Below are positions 6,823 through 14,175 of a stretch of DNA of 44,178 nucleotides, piece after piece. The notes under the pieces are model-generated. The model made no database searches, was not told the origin of the DNA, and saw only the letters and a program-made list of their open reading frames with translations. How positions within the stretch are numbered: position 1 is the stretch's first letter; each line of letters begins with the position of its first letter. The position numbers and the translations under genes are program-made. This stretch comes from a virus. The DNA is taken from the IMG/VR virus record IMGVR_UViG_3300030522_000008, positions 1 through 44,178 of that record; one strand, given 5' to 3'.

Positions 6823-8278
6823 TTCAACCGCCGTTCTGGCGGACATCGAGATCCAGCGTGGGATCGTGCTGGAAGTCCACGAGATGGAAGCTCCGGCCGA
6901 TGCCGACCTGACCCGTCAGGACACCGCGCTGGACCTGCTTCCCGAGTTGGAGCAGGAACTCACCCGCTCCACCGAGTACGAGGACGAGATCACCCGGCTT
7001 CAGGAGCTGGCCGAGGACCCGGAGAACGTGGAGCCGGGCGACCAGCGGGACACGCCGGCGATCGAGCGTCGTCGCGAGCGGGGTGCCGGGCCGGCCGTCA
7101 TCGTCAAGGGTGACGAGTTCGAGATTCTGCGCTCCAGCTCTCGGCACATGGGGGACAAGGAGTGGCGGGACGGCCTGGCAGACAACATCAACCGGGCCAG
7201 CGAGCGATACGACATGCCGGACGGGTACGACGGATCGCTGGAGAAATTCGTCAAGCGGCACAAGCGCGACTCGTCCTGGTCGAAGAACATCCTCGGCCGG
7301 ATGGACCCGAACTACATCTCCGCGTTCGAGAAGATCACCATGGGTGACAACGTGGGGATCACGCTGACCGAGGTGGAGCGGGCCGCGATCGCGGTGGGCA
7401 CCAACACGGCCGGCGGCTACCTCGTGCCGACCCACCTGGACCCGACCCTCGTGCTCACCAACAACGGCGTCAGCAACGTGATCCGCGGCATGGCGCGCAC
7501 GGTCACGCTGACCGGCGGGGCGAACAAGTGGAACGGCGTCACCACTGCCGGAGCCACCGCCTCGTGGGATGCGGAACTGACCGAGGTCTCCGACGACACT
7601 CCGGCCGTGGCGCCCGCTCAGGTGCCGGTCTACTCGGCCAAGGCGCTGATCATGGCGTCGATCGAGTCGTTCGAGGACATCACCGGCCTGGCCGGAGACG
7701 TTCAGATGATGCTGGCGGACGCCAAGGACCGGCTGGAAGCCGCCGCGCACGCGACCGGCTCTGGCTCGGGTCAGCCGACCGGTATCTTCACCGCCCTGGC
7801 CGGTACGTCCTCGGTGGTCACCTCGGCGCACGACGCCGCCGGCATCCTGCTGGCGGACATCCAGAAGGTCCGGCGTGCCCTGCCGGTCCGCTGGCGTGGT
7901 CGCGGCACTTGGCTGATGAACCCGACCTTCCTGGGCTACATCCAGGCGTTGGGTACGGCGCTTTCGGCCAGCTACTCCACCGACCTCACTCAGGCGTTCA
8001 CCGACCGGCTGATCGGCCGACCGGTGCAGGAGTCGGACGAGGCGCCATTCCTGGAGCAGACCACCACGAACGACCCGCAGTTGGTTTTCGGGGACTTCAG
8101 CAACTACCTCGTGGTGGACAAGCCGGGATCGACCTCGATCGAGTTCATCCCGCACCTGTTCAACACGAGCAACAACCTTCCGGACGGCCGCCGCGGTTGG
8201 TACATGCACTTCCGCAACGGCGCAGACTCGATCAACGACGTGGCCTTCCGGCTGCTCGTGGACAAGACCACCGCCTGA
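6806..8278 (+). CDS. Major capsid protein, HK97 fold
   Basis: The 490-aa protein has an acidic, helical N-terminal region (about 1-180) expected to act as delta/scaffold domain. The HK97-fold part follows: TNTAGGYLVPTHLDPTLVLTN, the SIESFEDI spine-helix region, a DAKDRLEAAAHATGSGSGQPTG loop and GRRGWYMHFRNGAD at the C-terminus. GGGAGTG 7 nt before the ATG supports the start inside the protease gene. The protease immediately upstream fits delta-domain removal. Confidence 0.93.
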   Translation: MPRRRSSTAVLADIEIQRGIVLEVHEMEAPADADLTRQDTALDLLPELEQELTRSTEYEDEITRLQELAEDPENVEPGDQRDTPAIERRRERGAGPAVIVKGDEFEILRSSSRHMGDKEWRDGLADNINRASERYDMPDGYDGSLEKFVKRHKRDSSWSKNILGRMDPNYISAFEKITMGDNVGITLTEVERAAIAVGTNTAGGYLVPTHLDPTLVLTNNGVSNVIRGMARTVTLTGGANKWNGVTTAGATASWDAELTEVSDDTPAVAPAQVPVYSAKALIMASIESFEDITGLAGDVQMMLADAKDRLEAAAHATGSGSGQPTGIFTALAGTSSVVTSAHDAAGILLADIQKVRRALPVRWRGRGTWLMNPTFLGYIQALGTALSASYSTDLTQAFTDRLIGRPVQESDEAPFLEQTTTNDPQLVFGDFSNYLVVDKPGSTSIEFIPHLFNTSNNLPDGRRGWYMHFRNGADSINDVAFRLLVDKTTA

Positions 8279-8288
8279 TCCAACCGGA

Positions 8289-8323
8289 GCGGGGACGTTG
8301 GCCACACGGATGAGCGTCCCCGC
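8289..8323 (+). terminator. Hairpin after the capsid gene
   Basis: A perfect 9-bp stem GCGGGGACG / CGTCCCCGC with a 17-nt loop and no U-run fills most of the capsid-to-next-gene gap. It may be a partial terminator or an mRNA 3' end protector that keeps capsid message abundant. Confidence 0.5.
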
Positions 8324-8346
8324 CCATCACCCAGAGAGGACCAGCG

Positions 8347-8754
8347 ATGGTCTACCAGAAGGCACGTTCGGGCGATCCCGACTACGACGACAAGCAGCCC
8401 CCGGAGTTCCACGCTGGCCAGGTGGTCACCGCCGGAGATGGCGTATTCATCACCCCGCAGGGTGGCGCCGTGGACGTCAACGGCGCGCACGTCAACCTCG
8501 CCGGCAGTACCGAGGACGGAGACAACCGTCCGACGCCCGGCAAGGTCGCCGCGGTGTCCAGCACCGTCCAGGACTATCAGGCCGAGGACACCCCCGCCGG
8601 CCAGGAAGCTGTCCAGGCGGACCCGGGACGGGTGGCCGCGATCAAGGCCGGTCAGGCTGCCACGATCAAGGCTGGCCAGGACATGGCCAACGGTGGACCC
8701 GAAACCGCGCCCGAACCGGCTCCGGTGAAGAAGGCCACGCAGCAATCGAAGTAG
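8347..8754 (+). CDS. Acidic Ala/Gly-rich head protein, possible decoration protein
   Basis: The 135-aa protein follows the capsid gene with AGAGAGGA before its ATG. Residues 20-60 alternate like short beta strands (GQVVTAGDGVFITPQGGAVDVNGAHVNL is split here as GQVVTAGDG, VFITPQGG, AVDVNGAHV). The C-terminal half is Ala/Pro/Gln-rich with a repeated AAIKAGQ / ATIKAGQ unit. Location and size fit a capsid decoration or stabilising protein, but no family is recognised. Confidence 0.7.
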   Translation: MVYQKARSGDPDYDDKQPPEFHAGQVVTAGDGVFITPQGGAVDVNGAHVNLAGSTEDGDNRPTPGKVAAVSSTVQDYQAEDTPAGQEAVQADPGRVAAIKAGQAATIKAGQDMANGGPETAPEPAPVKKATQQSK

Positions 8755-8760
8755 TGAACT

Positions 8761-8797
8761 CCCGGCTCCCCGTCCTCGCTGGGTGCGGGGAGCCGGG
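8761..8797 (+). terminator. GC-rich hairpin between head genes
   Basis: An 11-bp perfect stem CCCGGCTCCCC / GGGGAGCCGGG with a 15-nt loop lies directly after the 135-aa gene. No U-tract follows, so it is a candidate partial terminator or RNA-processing site that isolates the capsid genes from the glycosyltransferase. Confidence 0.55.
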
Positions 8798-8837
8798 CAT
8801 CAACCCAGCGATGCCCAGCGAGCGAGGACACGGGATC

Positions 8838-9746
8838 ATGACAGGGGAGACAGTGGATCCGAACGAGCACACGACCGGCGAACCTTGTTCGGATCCGTGG
8901 TGTTCGGACAAGGATTACAGGCCGGGTTCCGTCATCCCGGCTGTGGTCGACGGCGGTGAATGGTCCGCATCGTTCGGCCTGTCCTGGGCAGAGATGATGG
9001 TCTACGACCAGGCCCACGCCGGCCGGATCCTCGGCCAGAACGGCTCTCGCCAGTTCGTCCGCAAGCAGGCGGGCGCCATGGGCCTGGCTTCGGCCCGCTC
9101 CGAGATCGCCGCCTACTTCCTCCAACAGGACGCTGAGTGGCTGTTCATGGTCGACTCCGACATGGGCTACGCGCCGGACACCATCGATCGGATGATCACT
9201 TCCGCCGAGGCGAACGACGTGCCCGTCCTGGGCGCCCTCTGCTTCGCACAGAAGATCGACCCTGAGCAGAGACAGGGCCCGCTGGGTGCGGTCCGTTACC
9301 GGATCATCCCGACCATCTACGGCTACGTCACCGTGGAGACCACCGGCGAGTCTGGCTTCCGACACGTCGGCAAATACCAGCGGGACACTTTCCAGCACGC
9401 CGCCGGCACCGGTGCAGCTTGCCTGCTCGTGCACCGCACCGCCCTGGTCGCGGTGGGCCCGGAGCCGTTCATGCCGATCACGGATCCCACCGCCGGAGGC
9501 AACGGCACGTCGCGGACGTTCTCCGAAGATCTCTCGTTCTGCATCCGCGTGCAGGGCGCCGGCATGCTGCTCGGCGTGGACACGTCGATCAAGACCTCGC
9601 ACTACAAGGGCGGGATCTACCTGGACGAGGTGGAGTACGCCAAGCAGCAGGAGACCCTCATTCAGGCGAAGGGGCACGAGATCGCGCGCAACGCGGAGCT
9701 GTATATGAAGAACCAGCTCAGCCCGCTGGGGTTGTGGACACCGTGA
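8838..9746 (+). CDS. GT-A-fold glycosyltransferase-like protein
   Basis: The 302-aa protein carries a DxD motif in FMVDSDMGYAPDTIDRM (Asp106, Asp108), the metal/nucleotide-sugar site of family-2-type glycosyltransferases. It also has an ARSEIAAYFLQQDAEW lead-in and the LSFCIRVQGAGM segment typical of phage members. Set among head genes, it probably glycosylates virion proteins, as shown for some mycobacteriophage capsids. That is an inference. The chosen start is the ATG behind GCGAGGAC; an upstream in-frame ATG at 8811 is possible. The stop overlaps the next GTG. Confidence 0.8.
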   Translation: MTGETVDPNEHTTGEPCSDPWCSDKDYRPGSVIPAVVDGGEWSASFGLSWAEMMVYDQAHAGRILGQNGSRQFVRKQAGAMGLASARSEIAAYFLQQDAEWLFMVDSDMGYAPDTIDRMITSAEANDVPVLGALCFAQKIDPEQRQGPLGAVRYRIIPTIYGYVTVETTGESGFRHVGKYQRDTFQHAAGTGAACLLVHRTALVAVGPEPFMPITDPTAGGNGTSRTFSEDLSFCIRVQGAGMLLGVDTSIKTSHYKGGIYLDEVEYAKQQETLIQAKGHEIARNAELYMKNQLSPLGLWTP

Positions 9747-10369
9747 CCGCCGTAGCCATCGGGGATCCGTACATCACCCTGGCCGAGCTGAAGGACTGGA
9801 TCGGCATCCGGGACTCGGACACCACGCAGAACGCACGCCTGGACGCGCGCATCGCTGGGGCCACAGAGGACATCACCCGGTGGACACACCGCCAGTTCGG
9901 CCGATCCGAAACGGCCACGGACAGGACGTTTCGTCCCGGACGCAGCGGCCTGGACACGCACGACTTCTGGACACTGTCCGGCCTCGTCCTCACGCCGTAC
10001 CTCGGCCAGACCGCGGGGACCGCATGGGATCAGACACAACTCCAGTTCGAGCCGCTGGACGGGATCGTGGACATGACCCCCGGCTGGCCGTACAGCCGGG
10101 TGGTTTCGCTCTACGGTGGCCATCCCCTGATGTGCGCGCTGTTCTACGCGGCCACCACGGTCAAGGTCACGGCCAAGTGGGGATGGGAGAACGTTCCTGC
10201 CGGCGTGACCACGGCTGCCCTACTCCTGGCCGCGGACGTCAACAAGAGCAAGGACACCCCCTTCGGTGTTCAGGGGTTCGGTGACTACGCCATGCGGATC
10301 CGGGCCAACCCCCTGGCCGAGGAGAAGCTCCGGCCGTACATGATCGACGAGATTCAGGTGGCCTCATGA
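9743..10369 (+). CDS. Head-to-tail connector (adaptor) protein
   Basis: The 208-aa protein starts TAVAIGDPYITLAELKDW and continues with a helical DARIAGATEDITRWTHRQF segment, the pattern of gp6/gp15-type adaptors that dock under the portal. The GTG at 9743 overlaps the glycosyltransferase stop (GTGA). A second in-frame GTG at 9734 is better placed behind GGGG and is an alternative. The stop overlaps the next ATG. Confidence 0.8.
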   Translation: MTAVAIGDPYITLAELKDWIGIRDSDTTQNARLDARIAGATEDITRWTHRQFGRSETATDRTFRPGRSGLDTHDFWTLSGLVLTPYLGQTAGTAWDQTQLQFEPLDGIVDMTPGWPYSRVVSLYGGHPLMCALFYAATTVKVTAKWGWENVPAGVTTAALLLAADVNKSKDTPFGVQGFGDYAMRIRANPLAEEKLRPYMIDEIQVAS

Positions 10370-10782
10370 CCCTTCGCATCAATACCGCCGTTCGTACCGC
10401 CATGGTCGATGCGGTCAAGACCCTGATCGATGCCGGATCCGGCGCCGGGAAGATCCGGATCTATACCGGCGCCCAGCCCGCCAGCGTAGCCACCGCGGCC
10501 AGCGGGACCCTCCTGGCCGATATCCCCTTCGCTGATCCCTCGTTCGACGCCACGGCCAGCGGGACGGCAGCGGCCGACGTGAGCCCGGTACTGACTGCTC
10601 TCGCGGCGGCGTCGGGCACGGCCGGATGGTTCCGGATCCTGGACTCGAACAACGTCGCCATCATCGACGGATCAGTCACCGCCACCGGTGGAGGTGGCGA
10701 CCTGACCATGACCTCCACCACGGTCACCTCCGGACTGTCTGTGTCCGTCACCGCGCTCACGCTGACCGAGCCGATTCAGTAG
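10366..10782 (+). CDS. Conserved actinophage virion-region protein
   Basis: The 138-aa protein is mostly beta with many Ala/Thr/Ser/Gly. The pattern NTAVRTAMVDAVKTLIDAG, then GKIRIYTGAQPAS, then GWFRILDSNN and GSVTATGGGGDL is one I recall from many actinophage virion operons. The exact function is not established; head-tail joining or minor virion protein is likely from context. The ATGA overlap shows coupling to the connector. Confidence 0.7.
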   Translation: MTLRINTAVRTAMVDAVKTLIDAGSGAGKIRIYTGAQPASVATAASGTLLADIPFADPSFDATASGTAAADVSPVLTALAAASGTAGWFRILDSNNVAIIDGSVTATGGGGDLTMTSTTVTSGLSVSVTALTLTEPIQ

Positions 10783-10785
10783 CCG

Positions 10786-11913
10786 ATGACCGAAAGCCTG
10801 TTCACCGGCCAGACACCGGCTCAGAACAACCAGAACGACGGGACGCCCACGATCACTCGTGGTGTCACGCTGGCGTTCGGGGTGGCAGGCACGATCACGC
10901 ATGTCCGGTGGTGGTGCCCAGTAACCAACACGGGCACCTACACCGTGGCGGTTTGGGAGCTGACCAGCGGCTCGGCCGGCACCCTACTCCAGTCGAAAGT
11001 GCATGTCGGTTCCCCGTCCTCCAACGGCTGGAACACGACCGCGCTGGACACGCCGGTCATGATCGACCTGGCCAAGGCCTACCGGATCGGAGTCAACAAC
11101 TCCGAAGGTCGGTACGTAGCCAGTCCGGGCGCCTTCACCGGCGCGATCGTCAACGGGGACATCACCGGACCCGCGGACGGTGGAACCGCCGGCGGCTTCA
11201 CGATCGCGCAGGGCGTCTTCAATATCAGCGCCGCCCTAGCCTTCCCGAACAGCCATGCTGGCGGATCGACGAACTACTTTGCCGACGTCTTGTTCGAGCC
11301 GAGCGGGGACGGCGGGCCCACCGCTGCCGCCGCACTAAGCCTTCCAGCGCTTACCCTGGCCGCGTCCGGGACGGTGGACCCCAACGCGTCCGGGACGTTG
11401 ACTCTGCCGGCGCTGGACCTGTCCGGGACGGCCACCGCCGAGGCGGACTCGCTTCCACAAGAGGGCACGTCCTACGAGATAGGCGAGATCATGGACGCTC
11501 TGGCCGGCACCTTCAACGGGGTACCGACCGGCGACGTCCTCAACGGCGTTGCGCAGATCATCTCGTGCGCGGCCGAGGTACCGGCCCAGATCAGTGTCCC
11601 GGCTGTTGTCCTGGAGATAGACGATCTGGACTGGGACCTGAACATGGGCGCCGGGGCGGACGGCTTCACCGTCCTGGCCACTGTCCTTGTCCAGTTCCAG
11701 GACATGACCGGAGCTCAGCGCGAGTTGTGGCGCTTCCTGTCCAGGCGCAATACCGCCGGCGTGGCCAGACTGAAGGCAGCCCTCCAGGCCAACCAGACCC
11801 TGGGCGGAACAGTGTCCTACGCCGTGTTCAGCCGGGTACGCAGCATCGGCACCATCGAATACAACAAGGTGCCGTACCTTGGTGCTGAGCTGATCATTGA
11901 GATTGTGAGCTGA
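10786..11913 (+). CDS. DUF4082 domain fused to a tail-terminator-like domain
   Basis: The 375-aa protein has three parts. Residues about 4-170 match DUF4082: FTGQTP start, TGTYTVAVWEL, GWNTTALDTPV and AYRIGVNNSEGRYV. This beta-sandwich is typical of surface or carbohydrate-related proteins. Residues 180-225 are a linker with repeated TLPAL/SLPAL-x-L-SGT units. Residues about 230-375 look like a tail terminator (gpU-like): EIMDALAGTFNGVP, then LWRFLSRRNTAGVARLKAAL and a beta C-terminus. Terminators are usually alone and near 130-150 aa, so this fusion would put a display domain at the head-tail joint. Confidence 0.72.
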   Translation: MTESLFTGQTPAQNNQNDGTPTITRGVTLAFGVAGTITHVRWWCPVTNTGTYTVAVWELTSGSAGTLLQSKVHVGSPSSNGWNTTALDTPVMIDLAKAYRIGVNNSEGRYVASPGAFTGAIVNGDITGPADGGTAGGFTIAQGVFNISAALAFPNSHAGGSTNYFADVLFEPSGDGGPTAAAALSLPALTLAASGTVDPNASGTLTLPALDLSGTATAEADSLPQEGTSYEIGEIMDALAGTFNGVPTGDVLNGVAQIISCAAEVPAQISVPAVVLEIDDLDWDLNMGAGADGFTVLATVLVQFQDMTGAQRELWRFLSRRNTAGVARLKAALQANQTLGGTVSYAVFSRVRSIGTIEYNKVPYLGAELIIEIVS

Positions 11914-11914
11914 C

Positions 11915-12655
11915 ATGGCATTCGCGCACGGTTCATCCACGGTGGTCCTGGCCAATGAGCGAGTGGTGTCCTCCGAGATCTCCGGTTGGACCATGGCCCA
12001 TCAGCGCGCCGTGTCCGAGGTGACCACGATCGGCCAGACTGCCGGTAGCGCCGGAGCGTTCTTCGTGCCCGGCCTCATGTCCGGATCCCTGGGGCTACGC
12101 GGTCCGGAGCAACTCGACTCCACCACTGGGCTTCAGGTGGAACTCCAGGCCAGCATCGGCGTGGACAACAACCTGTTGATTACCTGCCTTCCCGAGGGCG
12201 TGGCCATCGGCAAGCCGGCGTTCTTCGCGGTAGTGGACCCGACCGATTACGCCGTGGACGCAAGCGTGGCCGATGCCGTCGGGATGACGTTCACCGCCCA
12301 GCCGGACGAGTCGGTGGAGATGGGCTACACCATTCACGCTCTGGCCGCGGAGACCGTAGACGGTAACGGTACGGCGGTGGACCGGGGGACTGTTTCTACG
12401 CCCAGCACGCGCGGTCTGGTCGCCGCCATTCATGTGACCGCGTACTCCGGACTCACCTCGGCCGCCCTGAAGATTCAGCACTCTGTTGATAACTCGGTGT
12501 GGGCGGATCTGGTGGCCTTCACGTTGGTCACCGGGCTGACCTCGGAGCGAGTCAAGGTCGCCACCGGCACTACCGTCAATCGCTATCTCCGAGTCGTCAC
12601 CGACGTCACGGGTACTGGCTCGGTGACTTTCCTGGTCGCCGCTGCTCCACGCTAG
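11915..12655 (+). CDS. Tail-tube-like protein with C-terminal Ig-like domain
   Basis: The 246-aa protein begins MAFAHG. Residues 1-140 align by pattern with the next gene (MAFVHG..., SEVTTIG versus SEVTAFG, GSLGLRG versus FSIGGHY), so the two are paralogues. Residues about 160-246 (LVAAIHVTAYSGLTSAALKIQ, YLRVVTDVTGTGSVTFLVA) form an Ig-like beta domain of the kind that decorates tail tubes. One of the pair is the major tail protein. This longer one may be a minor or decorated subunit. Confidence 0.78.
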   Translation: MAFAHGSSTVVLANERVVSSEISGWTMAHQRAVSEVTTIGQTAGSAGAFFVPGLMSGSLGLRGPEQLDSTTGLQVELQASIGVDNNLLITCLPEGVAIGKPAFFAVVDPTDYAVDASVADAVGMTFTAQPDESVEMGYTIHALAAETVDGNGTAVDRGTVSTPSTRGLVAAIHVTAYSGLTSAALKIQHSVDNSVWADLVAFTLVTGLTSERVKVATGTTVNRYLRVVTDVTGTGSVTFLVAAAPR

Positions 12656-12670
12656 GAAGGGTCTGCCGCT

Positions 12671-13096
12671 ATGGCTTTCGTCCACGGAAAAGATGCCGTG
12701 TTCTCGCTGGATGACTCCGGCGGAACCCTGCGCGCTATCAAGATCTACCTGAATCAGGTCTCCGGCCTTCCCGGCGCCAGGGCGCTGTCTGAGGTGACCG
12801 CGTTCGGAGACGCCGGCACTAAGAGCATCCCCAGCCTGGCCAACGTCCAGTTCTCGATCGGTGGCCACTACGAGGCCACGGCGACCACCGGTGTGTCCAC
12901 TGTCCTGAACGGGCTTCGGACCGCGGTGGCTACGGCCTCGTTCGAGTATGGTCCGGCCGGATCCACCACGGGCGCCCTGAAGATCCTCGGTGAATGCTGG
13001 TGCACCGAATTGACCTACGACGCCAGCGTCTCGGACCGGGTTCCGGTCGCAGCAACCTTCCAAGTCGACGGCATTCCGACCCTGAGCGCGTACTGA
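12671..13096 (+). CDS. Major tail tube protein candidate
   Basis: The 141-aa protein is the short paralogue of the preceding one, without the Ig-like domain: MAFVHGKDAVFSLDDSGG, SEVTAFGDAGTKSIP, FSIGGHYEAT. The fold pattern is that of actinophage tail-tube subunits. AGGAAGG lies upstream though spaced somewhat far. Its place before the neck and chaperone genes fits a tail-tube role. Confidence 0.75.
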   Translation: MAFVHGKDAVFSLDDSGGTLRAIKIYLNQVSGLPGARALSEVTAFGDAGTKSIPSLANVQFSIGGHYEATATTGVSTVLNGLRTAVATASFEYGPAGSTTGALKILGECWCTELTYDASVSDRVPVAATFQVDGIPTLSAY

Positions 13097-13099
13097 GCA

Positions 13100-13570
13100 A
13101 TGTCTCTGGAGTTCCGGATCGAGGGAGCGGCCACGCTGCACAAGGTGGCCGCTCAGATCTATGCCGAGGGCCGGCGGAACCTGGCACGCGAGATGGGCAA
13201 AGCGTTGAGCAAGGCGGCCGACCCGGTGAAGGTCAGCATCCGGGCCGAGGCGGTATCCACCATGCCGGACAGTGGTGGATATTCGGCCGTGTTCAGCAGG
13301 AGCCTGAAGTTCCGGCTGGAGCGGCGCAACGGATCTCAACAGGCCACCGTTCAGTTGATCACCTACGCTGACGGCAAGGGGGAGCGTCGAGACATCGTGG
13401 CCCTGAACCGCGGTGTCCTACGCCACCCGGTATTCGGTCACCGGACCAGCCCCTGGAAAGTCACCAGCATCCGGGCCGGATTCCACAAGCGAGGCACGGA
13501 TCACGCGATGGACGAGGCCCAGAAGCAACTCGGCAAGGTAGTCGACGATTTCGTCAAGCGATTGGCATAG
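13100..13570 (+). CDS. HK97 gp10-like neck/tail-completion protein
   Basis: The 156-aa protein shows LEFRIEGAATLHKVAAQI and VALNRGVLRHPVFGHRTSPW, the G-x-L-RHP-x-F-G hallmark of HK97 gp10-like neck proteins. The C-terminal helix is amphipathic. It is normally encoded before the tail tube; here it follows it, a modest rearrangement. Confidence 0.8.
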   Translation: MSLEFRIEGAATLHKVAAQIYAEGRRNLAREMGKALSKAADPVKVSIRAEAVSTMPDSGGYSAVFSRSLKFRLERRNGSQQATVQLITYADGKGERRDIVALNRGVLRHPVFGHRTSPWKVTSIRAGFHKRGTDHAMDEAQKQLGKVVDDFVKRLA

Positions 13571-13591
13571 CAAGAGCGAGGGAGCGAGACC

Positions 13592-14035
13592 ATGGGTAAG
13601 CCGAATGCTTTGAAGGCACTGGATCCGCTGGAGTTCCGGTTCACCGACCCGGAGGACGTCCAGAAGTACGGGGACCGCTGGTTTACCTACGACGAGGGCA
13701 AATACCTTCGGATGCGCGCGCGAGACCTGATCGAGCTGGAAGGCGAGATCGGTACGCCGATGATCGTGGTGATGAACGGCGTCCGCAACAGCACGACCCT
13801 CGGAGACACCGCGGCGGCGTGGCTCGGCGTGCGCACCAAGGACGAGGGCCTGGCCGGGTCGTTTGAGACGTTCAACCCGATCACCAACCTGATCGAGTGG
13901 CGGGATCCGTCCGAGGGAAAAGAGCAGGCTCCGGAAGTCTCGGAGCCGGATCTCCCGGTGGTTGGCCGATTCGGCAATACGAACTCGGACCCAACGGATA
14001 CGGTCGTTTTGCCGAGCTTGCCAGTGGCGGAGTAG
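13592..14035 (+). CDS. Tail assembly chaperone, unshifted form
   Basis: The 147-aa product lies directly upstream of the tape-measure gene, as in nearly all siphoviruses. It starts MGKPNALKALDPLEFRF after GAGCGAGGGAGCG. It binds the tape measure during tail building. A slippery heptamer GGGAAAA (13915-13921) at codons Gly109-Lys110 diverts part of the ribosomes into the -1 frame. Confidence 0.85.
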   Translation: MGKPNALKALDPLEFRFTDPEDVQKYGDRWFTYDEGKYLRMRARDLIELEGEIGTPMIVVMNGVRNSTTLGDTAAAWLGVRTKDEGLAGSFETFNPITNLIEWRDPSEGKEQAPEVSEPDLPVVGRFGNTNSDPTDTVVLPSLPVAE

Positions 14036-14175
14036 GCCACCTCGTGGACGGGTGGGCACCGATGTTCGCAGTGTTGATCGGCCTCGGTCGTGAGCAACTG
14101 CTGGATCTCTCGGTGCCCCTGATGGTGGATCATATGGACTACTGGACCGAAGTAAAGGGTGGCCGGGATGGCTGA
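13592..14175 (+). CDS. Tail assembly chaperone, -1 frameshift fusion
   Basis: After slipping at GGGAAAA, where G-GGA-AAA is read in the zero frame, decoding resumes at 13921. The fusion is 194 aa: 110 from the upstream frame plus 84 ending GRFAELASGG...VDHMDYWTEVKGGRDG. The -1 frame is open from 13897 to 14175 and has phage-like codon use past the first frame's stop at 14035. This is the G/GT arrangement first defined in lambda. The stop overlaps the tape-measure start. Confidence 0.8.

Noticed and set aside
6824-8305. 493-aa antisense ORF across the major capsid gene
   Set aside because: Arg/Val/Gly-rich shadow frame without recognisable domains, opposite a clear capsid gene.
10626-11888. 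420-aa ORF in another frame over the DUF4082 fusion gene
   Set aside because: Composition is Arg/His/Gly-rich shadow; the 10786 frame contains the recognisable domains and coupled starts.
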